Source: Akkermansia muciniphila
GTDB taxonomy: Bacteria; Verrucomicrobiota; Kiritimatiellia; RFP12; UBA1067
NCBI GenBank assembly: GCA_945870145.1
Contig: CAMBQV010000006.1
Span: 1 to 38,924, forward strand
Direction: 5' to 3'
DNA: 38,924 nucleotides
Shown here: positions 22,748 to 30,005 of the stretch, piece by piece
How positions within the stretch are numbered: the stretch's first letter is position 1
Layout: each line of letters opens with the position of its first letter
Notes under the pieces: generated by a model
Seen by the model: the letters and a program-made list of their open reading frames with translations, nothing else
Databases searched by the model: none
Told to the model about the DNA's origin: nothing
Program-made: the position numbers and the translations under genes

Positions 22748-23551
22748 GTGAGTGCCAAGATGATGAAAAAAATGAGCGCGCGTGGTTTCTCTCTGCTGGA
22801 GTTGTTGGCGGTGATGGCCATCATGGGTGTGTTGGCGACCGTCGCGATGACAGGCTATTTCTCGGCTGTCCGTAGCATGACGCGCCGTCGTGCGGTCTCT
22901 AACTTTGTGGCGACCTTGCAACAGGCACGTCAACGTGCCTGTATTGATGGAGCGCGGACGGCGGTGGTCTTTTTTAGCGAGGATTCTATGGACGCTAAGC
23001 CAAACACGTATGTTACGTGCAAAGCCTTGGGGCGTATAACGAGTAATTCGGCAGGCCAGATCGGCGATGAGTTCACGCCCTTGGATTTATTTTTTAAAAA
23101 ATCCACTGATAAGGCCAACAATGAAGAGTATGCATTTGGATCGCGAAAGATCTTTAATCTTTCGGGTAATGGTGGCTTTATGGAGGTGACGGGTGTGGTC
23201 AGCCCAGGCGATGCTGGGGTCTTAAAATCAGGCATCACAGGGGAGGAATTGTCGAATACGAATCAGACGCTGATCTGGTGCTTTAATTTAGCTCCGGGAG
23301 GGGGCAATACGGCCAATTTTCAGATGGGAGATCTCTATGGTATTGAGGCCTCGCCTGTGGCGAAACTACCCAGGAATTATTATTTTAGTAGCGCGACGGT
23401 AGTGATGTTCAAGCCAGATGGTAGCGCAACGGCTGGTGCTATTGAGATCATTGACCAGTCTGTGAAGGCATCGCCGAAAAGGATATCAAAAATATCTGTA
23501 AATTCTTCGAATGGAGCTATTACAGGTGGAGACATTGTCGAATTGAACTAG
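22748..23551 (+). CDS. GspH/FimT-like pseudopilin
   Basis: The 267-aa protein has the prepilin signal R-G / F-S-L-L-E-L-L-A-V-M-A-I-M-G-V-L-A-T-V with Glu at +5. The family feature S-N-F-V-A-T-L-Q-Q-A-R-Q-R-A follows, where GspH/FimT proteins have an L-x-x-A-R-x-x-A helix. The end V-V-M-F-K-P-D-G-S-A...I-S-V-N-S-S-N-G is also typical of GspH. The start is uncertain: GTG at 22748 or, perhaps better, ATG at 22760 with a weak GAGTGAG 7 nt upstream. GspH is a minor pseudopilin at the pseudopilus tip. It is longer than usual by about 80 residues. Confidence 0.82.
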   Translation: MSAKMMKKMSARGFSLLELLAVMAIMGVLATVAMTGYFSAVRSMTRRRAVSNFVATLQQARQRACIDGARTAVVFFSEDSMDAKPNTYVTCKALGRITSNSAGQIGDEFTPLDLFFKKSTDKANNEEYAFGSRKIFNLSGNGGFMEVTGVVSPGDAGVLKSGITGEELSNTNQTLIWCFNLAPGGGNTANFQMGDLYGIEASPVAKLPRNYYFSSATVVMFKPDGSATAGAIEIIDQSVKASPKRISKISVNSSNGAITGGDIVELN

Positions 23552-23593
23552 GTGTGAAGATCATGGGGTTGCCATTCTTACAGGAGTAAAGAA

Positions 23594-24049
23594 ATGAGAC
23601 GTTCTGGCTTTTCGTTGATCGAAGTCAATATGGCAGTCTTTGTCTTGGCTATCGGTATATTGAGTATGGCGGTGCTTTATCCGCTTGGTTTGCGCGAAGG
23701 CATGCAGAGTCAGGCGGACCTCAAGCAGTCCATGTTCGCTGATTATGTCTTAAGTGTTGCCGTTGCGGCAGCCAGCAAAGAGACCCTTAAGACGTTTGAT
23801 GCTATTAAGGTAGCCATCGAAAATGAAGTGAAAGGTGCTGTTGAAAAAGAGCTTGCATTTAAGTATGAGAGTGGGAAGCTTTATGAATATGAAGTTGAAA
23901 TCATTCCTGTGATAGAAATAGGAATGTCTGCCCAACTTATCGGGATCATGGTGCGTTCCTTGGACACGGAACCATTAGGGATGAATGACGGGGACATGCG
24001 TAAACGGTTACGGGCGCAGCCTCTCTATTATGCTGAGGTGCGTTTTTAA
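23594..24049 (+). CDS. GspI/PilV-like minor pseudopilin
   Basis: The 151-aa protein has the prepilin signal M-R-R-S-G / F-S-L-I-E-V-N-M-A-V-F-V-L-A-I-G-I-L-S-M. The S-L-I-E-V...V-L-A-I-G pattern is the hallmark of the PilV/GspI group. The remaining 110 residues are a small alpha/beta domain with no motif I recognise. ACAGGAG lies 9 nt before the ATG. The order H-I-J across this and its two neighbours matches the canonical minor-pseudopilin order of type II secretion operons. Confidence 0.82.
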   Translation: MRRSGFSLIEVNMAVFVLAIGILSMAVLYPLGLREGMQSQADLKQSMFADYVLSVAVAAASKETLKTFDAIKVAIENEVKGAVEKELAFKYESGKLYEYEVEIIPVIEIGMSAQLIGIMVRSLDTEPLGMNDGDMRKRLRAQPLYYAEVRF

Positions 24050-24059
24050 GGATTGAAAT

Positions 24060-24698
24060 ATGAAGCGTAACAACAGTGGTTTTTCAATGATTGAAGTTTT
24101 GGTGGCAGCGACCATTTTGACCATGATTGTCATGATGTTGGGTATGATCTTCCAGCAGACTAGCCTCGCATGGCGCACAGGTCGGCACCGAGCCAACACC
24201 CATGAGCAAGTCCGTGCGCTCTTCGGTGCCATCCAGCGTGATGCCAGCATGGCTGTCGACGAGAAATCCTTGCCAAAAGAGGCCGTAACGATGGGAGGGC
24301 AGAGTTTTAATGGCGCATCACTCTCCTTTTATACGCTTACGGGGAGATGTGAGAAAGACAACCCTCGGCGTTCTATAACGCATGTGGCGTATAGCGGAGT
24401 GAATCGCACGGTGACACGCTTTAAGCCAGATATGAGCCCAGAGCCGCAGCAAGGTCCAATTGTTGATCAGAGTTCCGGGGGTGTCACGTTGGGAACCCTA
24501 GCTTTCACCTGTTTCCCTGATGGAGCTCTATTCCCTGATTATGTGACGGTTAGCGTAAGTATAATAAAAGGGGCTCAAGCGCAAAATTATGATGTGGGTG
24601 CAGCCTCTGGGGGGCCTGACCAGACCCTTGGAAAGGGCCCTGATGATAATAAGCGCGGTAAGCCAGGCTACGATGACATCAAGACGTGGGTGGATTAG
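24060..24698 (+). CDS. GspJ-like minor pseudopilin
   Basis: The 212-aa protein has the prepilin signal M-K-R-N-N-S-G / F-S-M-I-E-V-L-V-A-A-T-I-L-T-M-I-V. The following helix contains H-E-Q-V-R-A-L-F-G-A-I-Q-R-D, close to the x-x-x-L-x-x-x-I-x-x-D pattern of GspJ proteins. A beta-rich domain with L-S-F-Y-T-L-T-G follows. It starts 10 bp after the GspI-like gene. The C-terminal 40 residues are Gly/Asp/Lys-rich and probably disordered. Assignment as J rests on motif and gene order together. Confidence 0.8.
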   Translation: MKRNNSGFSMIEVLVAATILTMIVMMLGMIFQQTSLAWRTGRHRANTHEQVRALFGAIQRDASMAVDEKSLPKEAVTMGGQSFNGASLSFYTLTGRCEKDNPRRSITHVAYSGVNRTVTRFKPDMSPEPQQGPIVDQSSGGVTLGTLAFTCFPDGALFPDYVTVSVSIIKGAQAQNYDVGAASGGPDQTLGKGPDDNKRGKPGYDDIKTWVD

Positions 24699-24741
24699 GA
24701 GAAGAATTGCCTTATTGCGTTATTGAAAAAGAGAGTTTATT

Positions 24742-24853
24742 CAGTTGATTGCGACCACTATGTCCACCGTAGCCGTATCCGCGAAGGTGGATGTGTGGTC
24801 GGGATATTGTTTTAATCACGTCATTGCGACCACTGTGTGGTCGCAATAAAGGA
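24742..24853 (+). repeat. Nested hairpin element, copy 2 (a full unit plus a collapsed unit)
   Basis: A first unit (24742-24800) repeats the GCGACCAC...TCCACC...GGTGGA...GTGGTCG core of copy 1 almost exactly. A second unit (24806-24853) has the same GTTTTAATCACGTCA flank but lacks the inner hairpin, leaving a perfect 10-bp stem TTGCGACCAC/GTGGTCGCAA (24824-24833 and 24837-24846) with a TGT loop. AATAAAGGAG follows and supplies the next ribosome-binding site. The unit thus exists with and without its internal part. Confidence 0.88.
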
Positions 24854-24859
24854 GGAGAG

Positions 24860-25294
24860 ATGAAGCGCAGCGACAGCGGTTTTACACTGGTTGAGATGCT
24901 GACGGTGGTCGGCATGCTCGGCATCTTGATGGCGACCTCGGCGACTGCTATTTCGCGTGCCCGTGTTCTAGCGCGGATCGCAAAGGCGAACACCGAAGTC
25001 CGTCAGTTGATTGGTGCCTTTATCGCCTACGAGGCCGCTTATGATGGCTGGCCAGTCGCACCTCCCGAGGGGGGGGCTGATATTGAGGCAACACAAACTG
25101 TGCTTAAAGAGCTTCTGGGTGAGGGCGAGAACAAGGTGGTTTTTTTGAATGCCCAGATGAAGGACGGTGCCTTTCGTGACCCTTGGGGCCTTCCGTACAA
25201 GCTTCGCTTTGCCGCTAGCCCTGAAAATGCAGTGGCAGAGAACTTTGCAACGGCCATCTCTTTCCCGAATCGGAGTCGCATAAAGCAGCAGTAA
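24860..25294 (+). CDS. GspG-like pseudopilin, small (144 aa)
   Basis: The prepilin signal M-K-R-S-D-S-G / F-T-L-V-E-M-L-T-V-V-G-M-L-G-I-L is followed by a GspG-like body. I-A-Y-E-A-A-Y-D-G-W-P-V marks the first loop and F-R-D-P-W-G-L-P-Y-K-L-R-F the conserved D-P-W-G-x-P-Y motif. Of the cluster's members it is closest in size to a standard GspG major pseudopilin. An upstream in-frame ATG is rejected because it lies inside the hairpin element, and GGAGG is just before the chosen ATG. A run of eight G residues (25069-25076) lies within the gene. Confidence 0.85.
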   Translation: MKRSDSGFTLVEMLTVVGMLGILMATSATAISRARVLARIAKANTEVRQLIGAFIAYEAAYDGWPVAPPEGGADIEATQTVLKELLGEGENKVVFLNAQMKDGAFRDPWGLPYKLRFAASPENAVAENFATAISFPNRSRIKQQ

Positions 25295-25394
25295 CAGCGA
25301 ACACGGATGGACTGTGTTAAGAGGGGTAAAGACACCGTACGTTTCAGTAGGGGTCAGTCCGGTCAATAAAGTCATTTTTAGTTGAGGTAATCGT

Positions 25395-27965
25395 ATGAAG
25401 ACAGGTAAGACGTTCTCCCAAAGAGGCTCAGCCCTCCTCGTGGTGTTGGGTTTCTTGAGTTTTATGATCATCAGCGCAGTATCGTTTGCAATCTATATGC
25501 GTGTTGAACGTCAATCCTCCTCAAGTTATCGGCATGCTGTCGTGGGGCGCCATATTCTGGAGTCAGCTCTTTATCGTGCCATGGACCAAGTGGATGCTGA
25601 TGTTAAGGGCGCAAATAGTACTCCAAAAAAATTTCCTGACCATTGGAAGGCAGGGGGGCGTATCTTCACCTCGGTATCGGATCCAAATAGTACCGAGATT
25701 GAGAAGGCACGTGTGCTCAATCTAGAGGCGCTCAGCTTTCTCCCGGCATCCCTTGTTAACGAGGTTCGCCTCGCTTCGCTTGATGCCGAGTGGCGCAGAA
25801 TAAGTATAGGGGCAGGGGCTAATAAGCGCGATGTGGGGCGATATGCGTATGTTTGTGTTAACCTGTCGGATATGTTCAATGTTAACGGGTGTACCAATAT
25901 GGTAAGAGGTGTTTCAAATCTCGTGAGTATCGCCTCGCTCTTCCCGAATAGTGCGAAGGCGAAGAACTTTAGCGAGAAAGTAGTTGAGGATGTTTATTAT
26001 TCAACGCTTCAAGATTTTTACGCCTGCATGAAAGATCAAGATTTTTTTCAGGGAAAATCGAGTCCGTATATGGAATTTTTAGACACCGGGAATAGCGAGC
26101 TTTTTAATTATGCTAACGTAGAAAATCACTTACTGGTGACGGATGGATTTGCCAAGCTGCCTCCCGTTCGGAGCGAGGCGGTTAACGTGACGCTCAATCC
26201 GCCTTCCGATACCGGTAAATTTTATGAAAAAATACAAGAGTTGTTTCCTATTGAAAAAGAAAATGTGGATGTGGGTAGAAACGTTTTTGTAACAATTTTA
26301 GGGGAGTATCTGTCGAAAGATGATGTAGGGATCAATACTCCCTATTTATACCCATCCTCTAAACTGGCGCCGATGATATGTCAGGTTCGTTTAAATCCTG
26401 TGTTCAATCCGTTGATCATTGCCACTGGCAGCGCTCCCGAACCAATAGTGTACTCTTTGAGGCTGGTGTCCCCTGTAGGAGCGCTCATGGGCTTTCAAGT
26501 CCGCGTCTGTTACCCCTTTAAAAATGTTGATCCTGCGCGCATACAGACGTACACGCTAAACGTCGACGGTTTTATTCGTGTTAACAAGAACAATGAAAAC
26601 GCCAATAACCTTAAATCGGATGTCTCATTTGATCCCGCGAAAGATACTCCTTTTAACGGAACAGCGTCGATCACCCCGCGGGCAATCGATGGCGTTGGGG
26701 CTGCTCAGATGGTTCAGGATAAATGTTATCAATGGGTACCTGTAAACGTCAACATTCCGACAGTCCCGATACCCATGGTGAATAGCCATGGCACTCCCTT
26801 GACCCCCGGATATAGTTCTGCTGCCCAAATCAATGTTGCGCTTGTGATCACCTCGATGAAGGTACAGATTGGGACTGTTGTGTATGATTCGCTTCCAGAG
26901 TCGCCTTTACCCCAAAATCTTATTCCGAAGTCGAAACTCTATTTTCAAACAGCTTCAGTCCCCACGACTACAGCAGGATCCTTACTTTATAAATGGGATA
27001 GCCTTGAAGTAGCAGATCCCCGTTTCAACCACTTTACTGCAAACTGGATCAACAATACGGACGATCCGCTCCGCGCCGAGGAGGGGATGCACCAGGTGAC
27101 GAAGGATTTGTTAGGACAGGATGGACGTGACGCAGATATCTTCATGGCCTCGTCTGGTAAGCAGAATCTCCAGTCCGTCGGCGAACTGGGTTTTATTATT
27201 AGGCCTTATAAGTTTAAGGAAGAGTATGGTATAACGCCTGTTGACTTTGCGACAAAGATTGCGCTTAATCCAAATACGGATGATAGTGAAGCCTTCTTCC
27301 GAACGATCCGACTCTATGATCAAGGGGCTAAAGCGCGCGACAAGATATACGAAAACTTTTATTTGGCCTTGGATGACACGGGCAACCTACCTAATAAAGC
27401 AAATGTGCGTGTCAATCCGTTGTCCCCTGTCGGGCCGATCATCGCGTGCGCCATGGATCGTATCCCTTATAATTTTTCGGGTACGGGGTTAGCCAATGAT
27501 AACTATACTGAAGGAGTGTTGAGTAGCGGCTGGGATAATTTTGTTGGAGCGTGGGCGTCGACGTTTTCGAACGCTGTCGTCATTTCCGGTCTCAACACGA
27601 ATTTAGCTACAAAATTCTATGAATTCTATGGGGATAATACCATGGGATGGTATGCGCCAAAATCCGCCGCAGACCCAGATCCGCGAACAGCGATCTTTAC
27701 AGGCGGCTTTGCCGCTGACGCTCCCGTGTATGAGATTGATCGCAAGATGATGTATGCCTTCTCCCTTGACTCCATGTCTGATCGTCAGCAACTCTTCCTC
27801 TATATCTTGCAGTCGGAGGTTGCGGCCCCGCTCTCCTTGGCGAAGTCTCGTTCGTTGGCGGGTGGACGTTTGGTGGCCGTGGTTTGGCGCGACCCTTATC
27901 CTCAGGGAGGTGCTGGCGACTACCACGAACAAAAGATACTCTTCTATAAGCAACTCGATAATTAA
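25395..27965 (+). CDS. Very large GspK-like pseudopilin
   Basis: The 856-aa protein has a prepilin-like N-terminus Q-R-G / S-A-L-L-V-V-L-G-F-L-S-F-M-I-I-S-A-V-S-F-A with no Glu at +5. That is the defining exception of GspK/PilX-type tip pseudopilins. M-R-V-E-R-Q and a helix with H-I-L-E-S-A-L-Y-R-A-M follow. R-Y-A-Y-V-C-V-N-L-S-D-M-F-N-V-N-G (about 150-166) resembles the GspK segment before its D-E-x-x-K-I-N-x-N motif. GspK proteins are usually about 300 aa; here more than 500 residues follow with no recognisable domain. GspK caps the pseudopilus with I and J. It closes the cluster. The 100-bp spacer before it holds no clear element beyond GAGG near the ATG. Confidence 0.78.
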   Translation: MKTGKTFSQRGSALLVVLGFLSFMIISAVSFAIYMRVERQSSSSYRHAVVGRHILESALYRAMDQVDADVKGANSTPKKFPDHWKAGGRIFTSVSDPNSTEIEKARVLNLEALSFLPASLVNEVRLASLDAEWRRISIGAGANKRDVGRYAYVCVNLSDMFNVNGCTNMVRGVSNLVSIASLFPNSAKAKNFSEKVVEDVYYSTLQDFYACMKDQDFFQGKSSPYMEFLDTGNSELFNYANVENHLLVTDGFAKLPPVRSEAVNVTLNPPSDTGKFYEKIQELFPIEKENVDVGRNVFVTILGEYLSKDDVGINTPYLYPSSKLAPMICQVRLNPVFNPLIIATGSAPEPIVYSLRLVSPVGALMGFQVRVCYPFKNVDPARIQTYTLNVDGFIRVNKNNENANNLKSDVSFDPAKDTPFNGTASITPRAIDGVGAAQMVQDKCYQWVPVNVNIPTVPIPMVNSHGTPLTPGYSSAAQINVALVITSMKVQIGTVVYDSLPESPLPQNLIPKSKLYFQTASVPTTTAGSLLYKWDSLEVADPRFNHFTANWINNTDDPLRAEEGMHQVTKDLLGQDGRDADIFMASSGKQNLQSVGELGFIIRPYKFKEEYGITPVDFATKIALNPNTDDSEAFFRTIRLYDQGAKARDKIYENFYLALDDTGNLPNKANVRVNPLSPVGPIIACAMDRIPYNFSGTGLANDNYTEGVLSSGWDNFVGAWASTFSNAVVISGLNTNLATKFYEFYGDNTMGWYAPKSAADPDPRTAIFTGGFAADAPVYEIDRKMMYAFSLDSMSDRQQLFLYILQSEVAAPLSLAKSRSLAGGRLVAVVWRDPYPQGGAGDYHEQKILFYKQLDN

Positions 27966-27988
27966 GGTGATTTCTCTTGCTTGAATGC

Positions 27989-28017
27989 CTTTCACAGTTG
28001 AACATCCGCTGTGAAAG
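27989..28017 (+). promoter_or_regulatory. Perfect 9-bp inverted repeat after the pseudopilin cluster
   Basis: CTTTCACAG (27989-27997) pairs perfectly with CTGTGAAAG (28009-28017) around TTGAACATCCG. The hairpin lies 24 bp after the GspK-like stop and 38 bp before the next ATG. Only an AT-rich, not T-run, sequence follows, so it could be a weak terminator, an mRNA end stabiliser or an operator. Confidence 0.5.
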
Positions 28018-28054
28018 CAGTAATATATACACACATTTTATTAAAAGGAATCGT

Positions 28055-29083
28055 ATGAGCACTTTGAATATTCAGGCTGAAGCGAAACGTTCGTGGATGG
28101 CTTTTCTGGTTTTTTCACTTTTCACTTTTCACTTTTCACTCTTCACTTTTGCGCAGGAGGGCGAAAAGCGAACAACCCGTCTGTTGGACGGTGTTGCTGC
28201 TTATGTGAACGAAGCAAAGATCACGATCGCAGAGGTGATGAATGAGGTTCGTCGGCAACCGATTGATCAGATCCCTGAGGGAGAGCGCGAACAGCGTCTG
28301 CGTGACATGTATCAACTTGCGCTGGTGGCGATGGTTGATCGCCAGCTCATTCTGGATGCGTCAAAAAAGCAGAAGGTGCAGCTCCAGCCGTGGGCGGTCA
28401 ATGCACGGGTTCGAGAGATCCTCGTGAATAACTTTGATAATGACGAAGCAAAGCTAAACGTCATCCTCGCTGACCGTAAGATCACTAAGGAGGAGTGGCG
28501 CCAGACCTTAGAGCAGGACATGCTTTTGAGCGCTATGCGTTATCAGAATGTGGAGAAACGTGTCAATGTGACGCCAGGAGAAGTGCGCGCGGAGTATGAG
28601 GCCAACAAAGGGCGCTATCGTACCGAGTCGGCTGTCTCAGTCAGCATGATTGTTCTGGACCCGCCTGAAAAAGAGACGGATGAAACCGTTGCAGCTCGCG
28701 CTGCCAAAATTACTGCCGCGCTTAAGGCGGGACAGTCCTTTGCTGACCTAGCTCGTCAATATTCCAAAGATTCTAAGGCGGCGGTGGGCGGCTCTTGGGG
28801 TAAAGTAAATCCTGAGGACGCCTTCCGTAAAGAGTTGGCAGACGCACTGGCCAAGCTGAAAGCGGGAGAGGTTGCACCCTTGATTGAGCTGGGCTCTTAT
28901 GGCTATCTCTTACGCAAGGACGAGCAGCAGGATGTTCGCCTCCTCACCTTTGAGGAGGCTCAACCTTACGCGGAGAGCCGTCTCAAGATGGCTAAGGCCG
29001 AACAACTCTACAAAGAGTGGATTACTCGGTTGCGCAAAGACTCCTATATCCGCGTCTTTGAACTGCCTTCACCCAAAAAATAA
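28055..29083 (+). CDS. SurA/PpiC-type periplasmic peptidyl-prolyl isomerase
   Basis: The 342-aa protein has an N-terminal SurA-like helical domain (about 45-175; A-Y-V-N-E-A-K-I-T-I-A-E-V and later V-D-R-Q-L-I-L-D-A). A parvulin (PpiC) rotamase domain (about 190-300) follows, with G-Q-S-F-A-D-L-A-R-Q-Y-S-K-D-S-K-A-A-V-G-G-S-W-G. It should assist outer-membrane protein folding in the periplasm, matching the BamA/Skp genes upstream. The signal peptide is odd: its hydrophobic core F-S-L-F-T-F-H-F-S-L-F-T-F-A is encoded by a TTTTCAC heptamer array. AAAAGGAA 4 nt before the ATG sets the start; in-frame codons further upstream overlap the inverted repeat and are rejected. Confidence 0.88.
   Translation: MSTLNIQAEAKRSWMAFLVFSLFTFHFSLFTFAQEGEKRTTRLLDGVAAYVNEAKITIAEVMNEVRRQPIDQIPEGEREQRLRDMYQLALVAMVDRQLILDASKKQKVQLQPWAVNARVREILVNNFDNDEAKLNVILADRKITKEEWRQTLEQDMLLSAMRYQNVEKRVNVTPGEVRAEYEANKGRYRTESAVSVSMIVLDPPEKETDETVAARAAKITAALKAGQSFADLARQYSKDSKAAVGGSWGKVNPEDAFRKELADALAKLKAGEVAPLIELGSYGYLLRKDEQQDVRLLTFEEAQPYAESRLKMAKAEQLYKEWITRLRKDSYIRVFELPSPKK
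28112..28153 (+). repeat. TTTTCAC heptamer array coding for a signal-peptide core
   Basis: Four perfect TTTTCAC units are followed by TCTTCAC and TTTTGCG. Because three heptamers equal seven codons, the array is read as a 7-residue cycle (F-S-L-F-T-F-H) that happens to be hydrophobic. It forms the h-region of the PpiC-like protein's signal peptide, ending at F-A before Q-E-G. Confidence 0.9.
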
Positions 29084-29100
29084 TTGAACGTCAGGGGACT

Positions 29101-29970
29101 GTGAATCTTACGTCGCCATCACAGGTCAAGTCATGGTGCATTGAAAACGGTTTCCATCCAAACCGTACCTTAGGTCAAAATTTTCTGATTGACCGCAATG
29201 TGCTGGATGCCATCATCGCTGCTGCGGGGGTCAGTAAAGGACAGCGTGTGCTCGAGATTGGTCCTGGTTTAGGTGTGCTTACCGAGGCGTTGCTGGAGGT
29301 GGGGGCTTCGGTTGTAGCAGTTGAAAAAGATTCTCGGCTCGCAAGTAGGTTGGCTGAAGCCTTGGGAAATCCTGAAAAACTAACGGTGATTCAGGCGGAT
29401 GCTTTGGAAATGGACTTGGATGAGCTGTTGAGGGATCCAGAGAGCGATGAGGCAGGCTTTGATGCTTGCATCTCCAATCTTCCCTACTCTGTTGGAACAC
29501 GCATTCTCTTGGATTATGCTCGCCATGCCCTTGCCCCAAACCGTTTTATCGTTCTGGTTCAAGCCGAAGTAGCAGACCGCTTTGTTGCCGGGCCGGATGA
29601 TGAGGCACGGGGTCAGGCCGGTGTCTGGCTACAATTGGATTATCACGTTCGGCGTATCCGAGAGGTGAAAGCCTCCTGCTTTTGGCCCCGTCCGGAGATC
29701 GCCTCCACAGTCGTTCGACTCGATCGTCACCCCTCGTCCTTGACCGTGGAGGAGCATCGGTGGTTTGAGCTTTTGACGCGCGAGGCCTTTATGCACCGCC
29801 GCAAACAGTTGGGGGCAATCTTTCGGAAGGCGCCCCCCCCCATCATCCACTCCGATGAGGTGTTGGCCGTGCTCTTTGCGCAGGCTGGTGTGGAGGCGCA
29901 TGCACGTCCAGAGAAGTTGAGTAACGAAGAGTGGCAAAATCTCGCGCGCGCCTTTTGCAAAGGGCTGTGA
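29101..29970 (+). CDS. rsmA: 16S rRNA (adenine(1518)-N6/adenine(1519)-N6)-dimethyltransferase
   Basis: The 289-aa protein is the KsgA/RsmA methyltransferase. L-G-Q-N-F-L-I-D is at about residues 24-31, the SAM motif I V-L-E-I-G-P-G-L-G-V-L-T follows, then V-E-K-D and Q-A-D-A-L-E, and the catalytic motif IV N-L-P-Y-S-V-G-T (N-L-P-Y being the adenine-binding signature). It dimethylates two adenines near the 3' end of 16S rRNA during small-subunit maturation. It starts with GTG, with AGGGGA 4-9 nt upstream. A run of nine C residues (29833-29841) lies near the 3' end. The gene sits 17 bp after the PpiC-like gene, and a surA-ksgA linkage is also common in enterobacteria. Confidence 0.95.
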   Translation: MNLTSPSQVKSWCIENGFHPNRTLGQNFLIDRNVLDAIIAAAGVSKGQRVLEIGPGLGVLTEALLEVGASVVAVEKDSRLASRLAEALGNPEKLTVIQADALEMDLDELLRDPESDEAGFDACISNLPYSVGTRILLDYARHALAPNRFIVLVQAEVADRFVAGPDDEARGQAGVWLQLDYHVRRIREVKASCFWPRPEIASTVVRLDRHPSSLTVEEHRWFELLTREAFMHRRKQLGAIFRKAPPPIIHSDEVLAVLFAQAGVEAHARPEKLSNEEWQNLARAFCKGL

Positions 29971-30005
29971 CAACGGAAGAATGGAATGATGAATACAGAG
30001 GTAAT

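Noticed and set aside
29931-30005. Extended N-terminus of the beta-propeller protein overlapping rsmA
   Set aside because: The upstream part is coded by rsmA in another frame, and AGAGG sits properly before the ATG at 30006.
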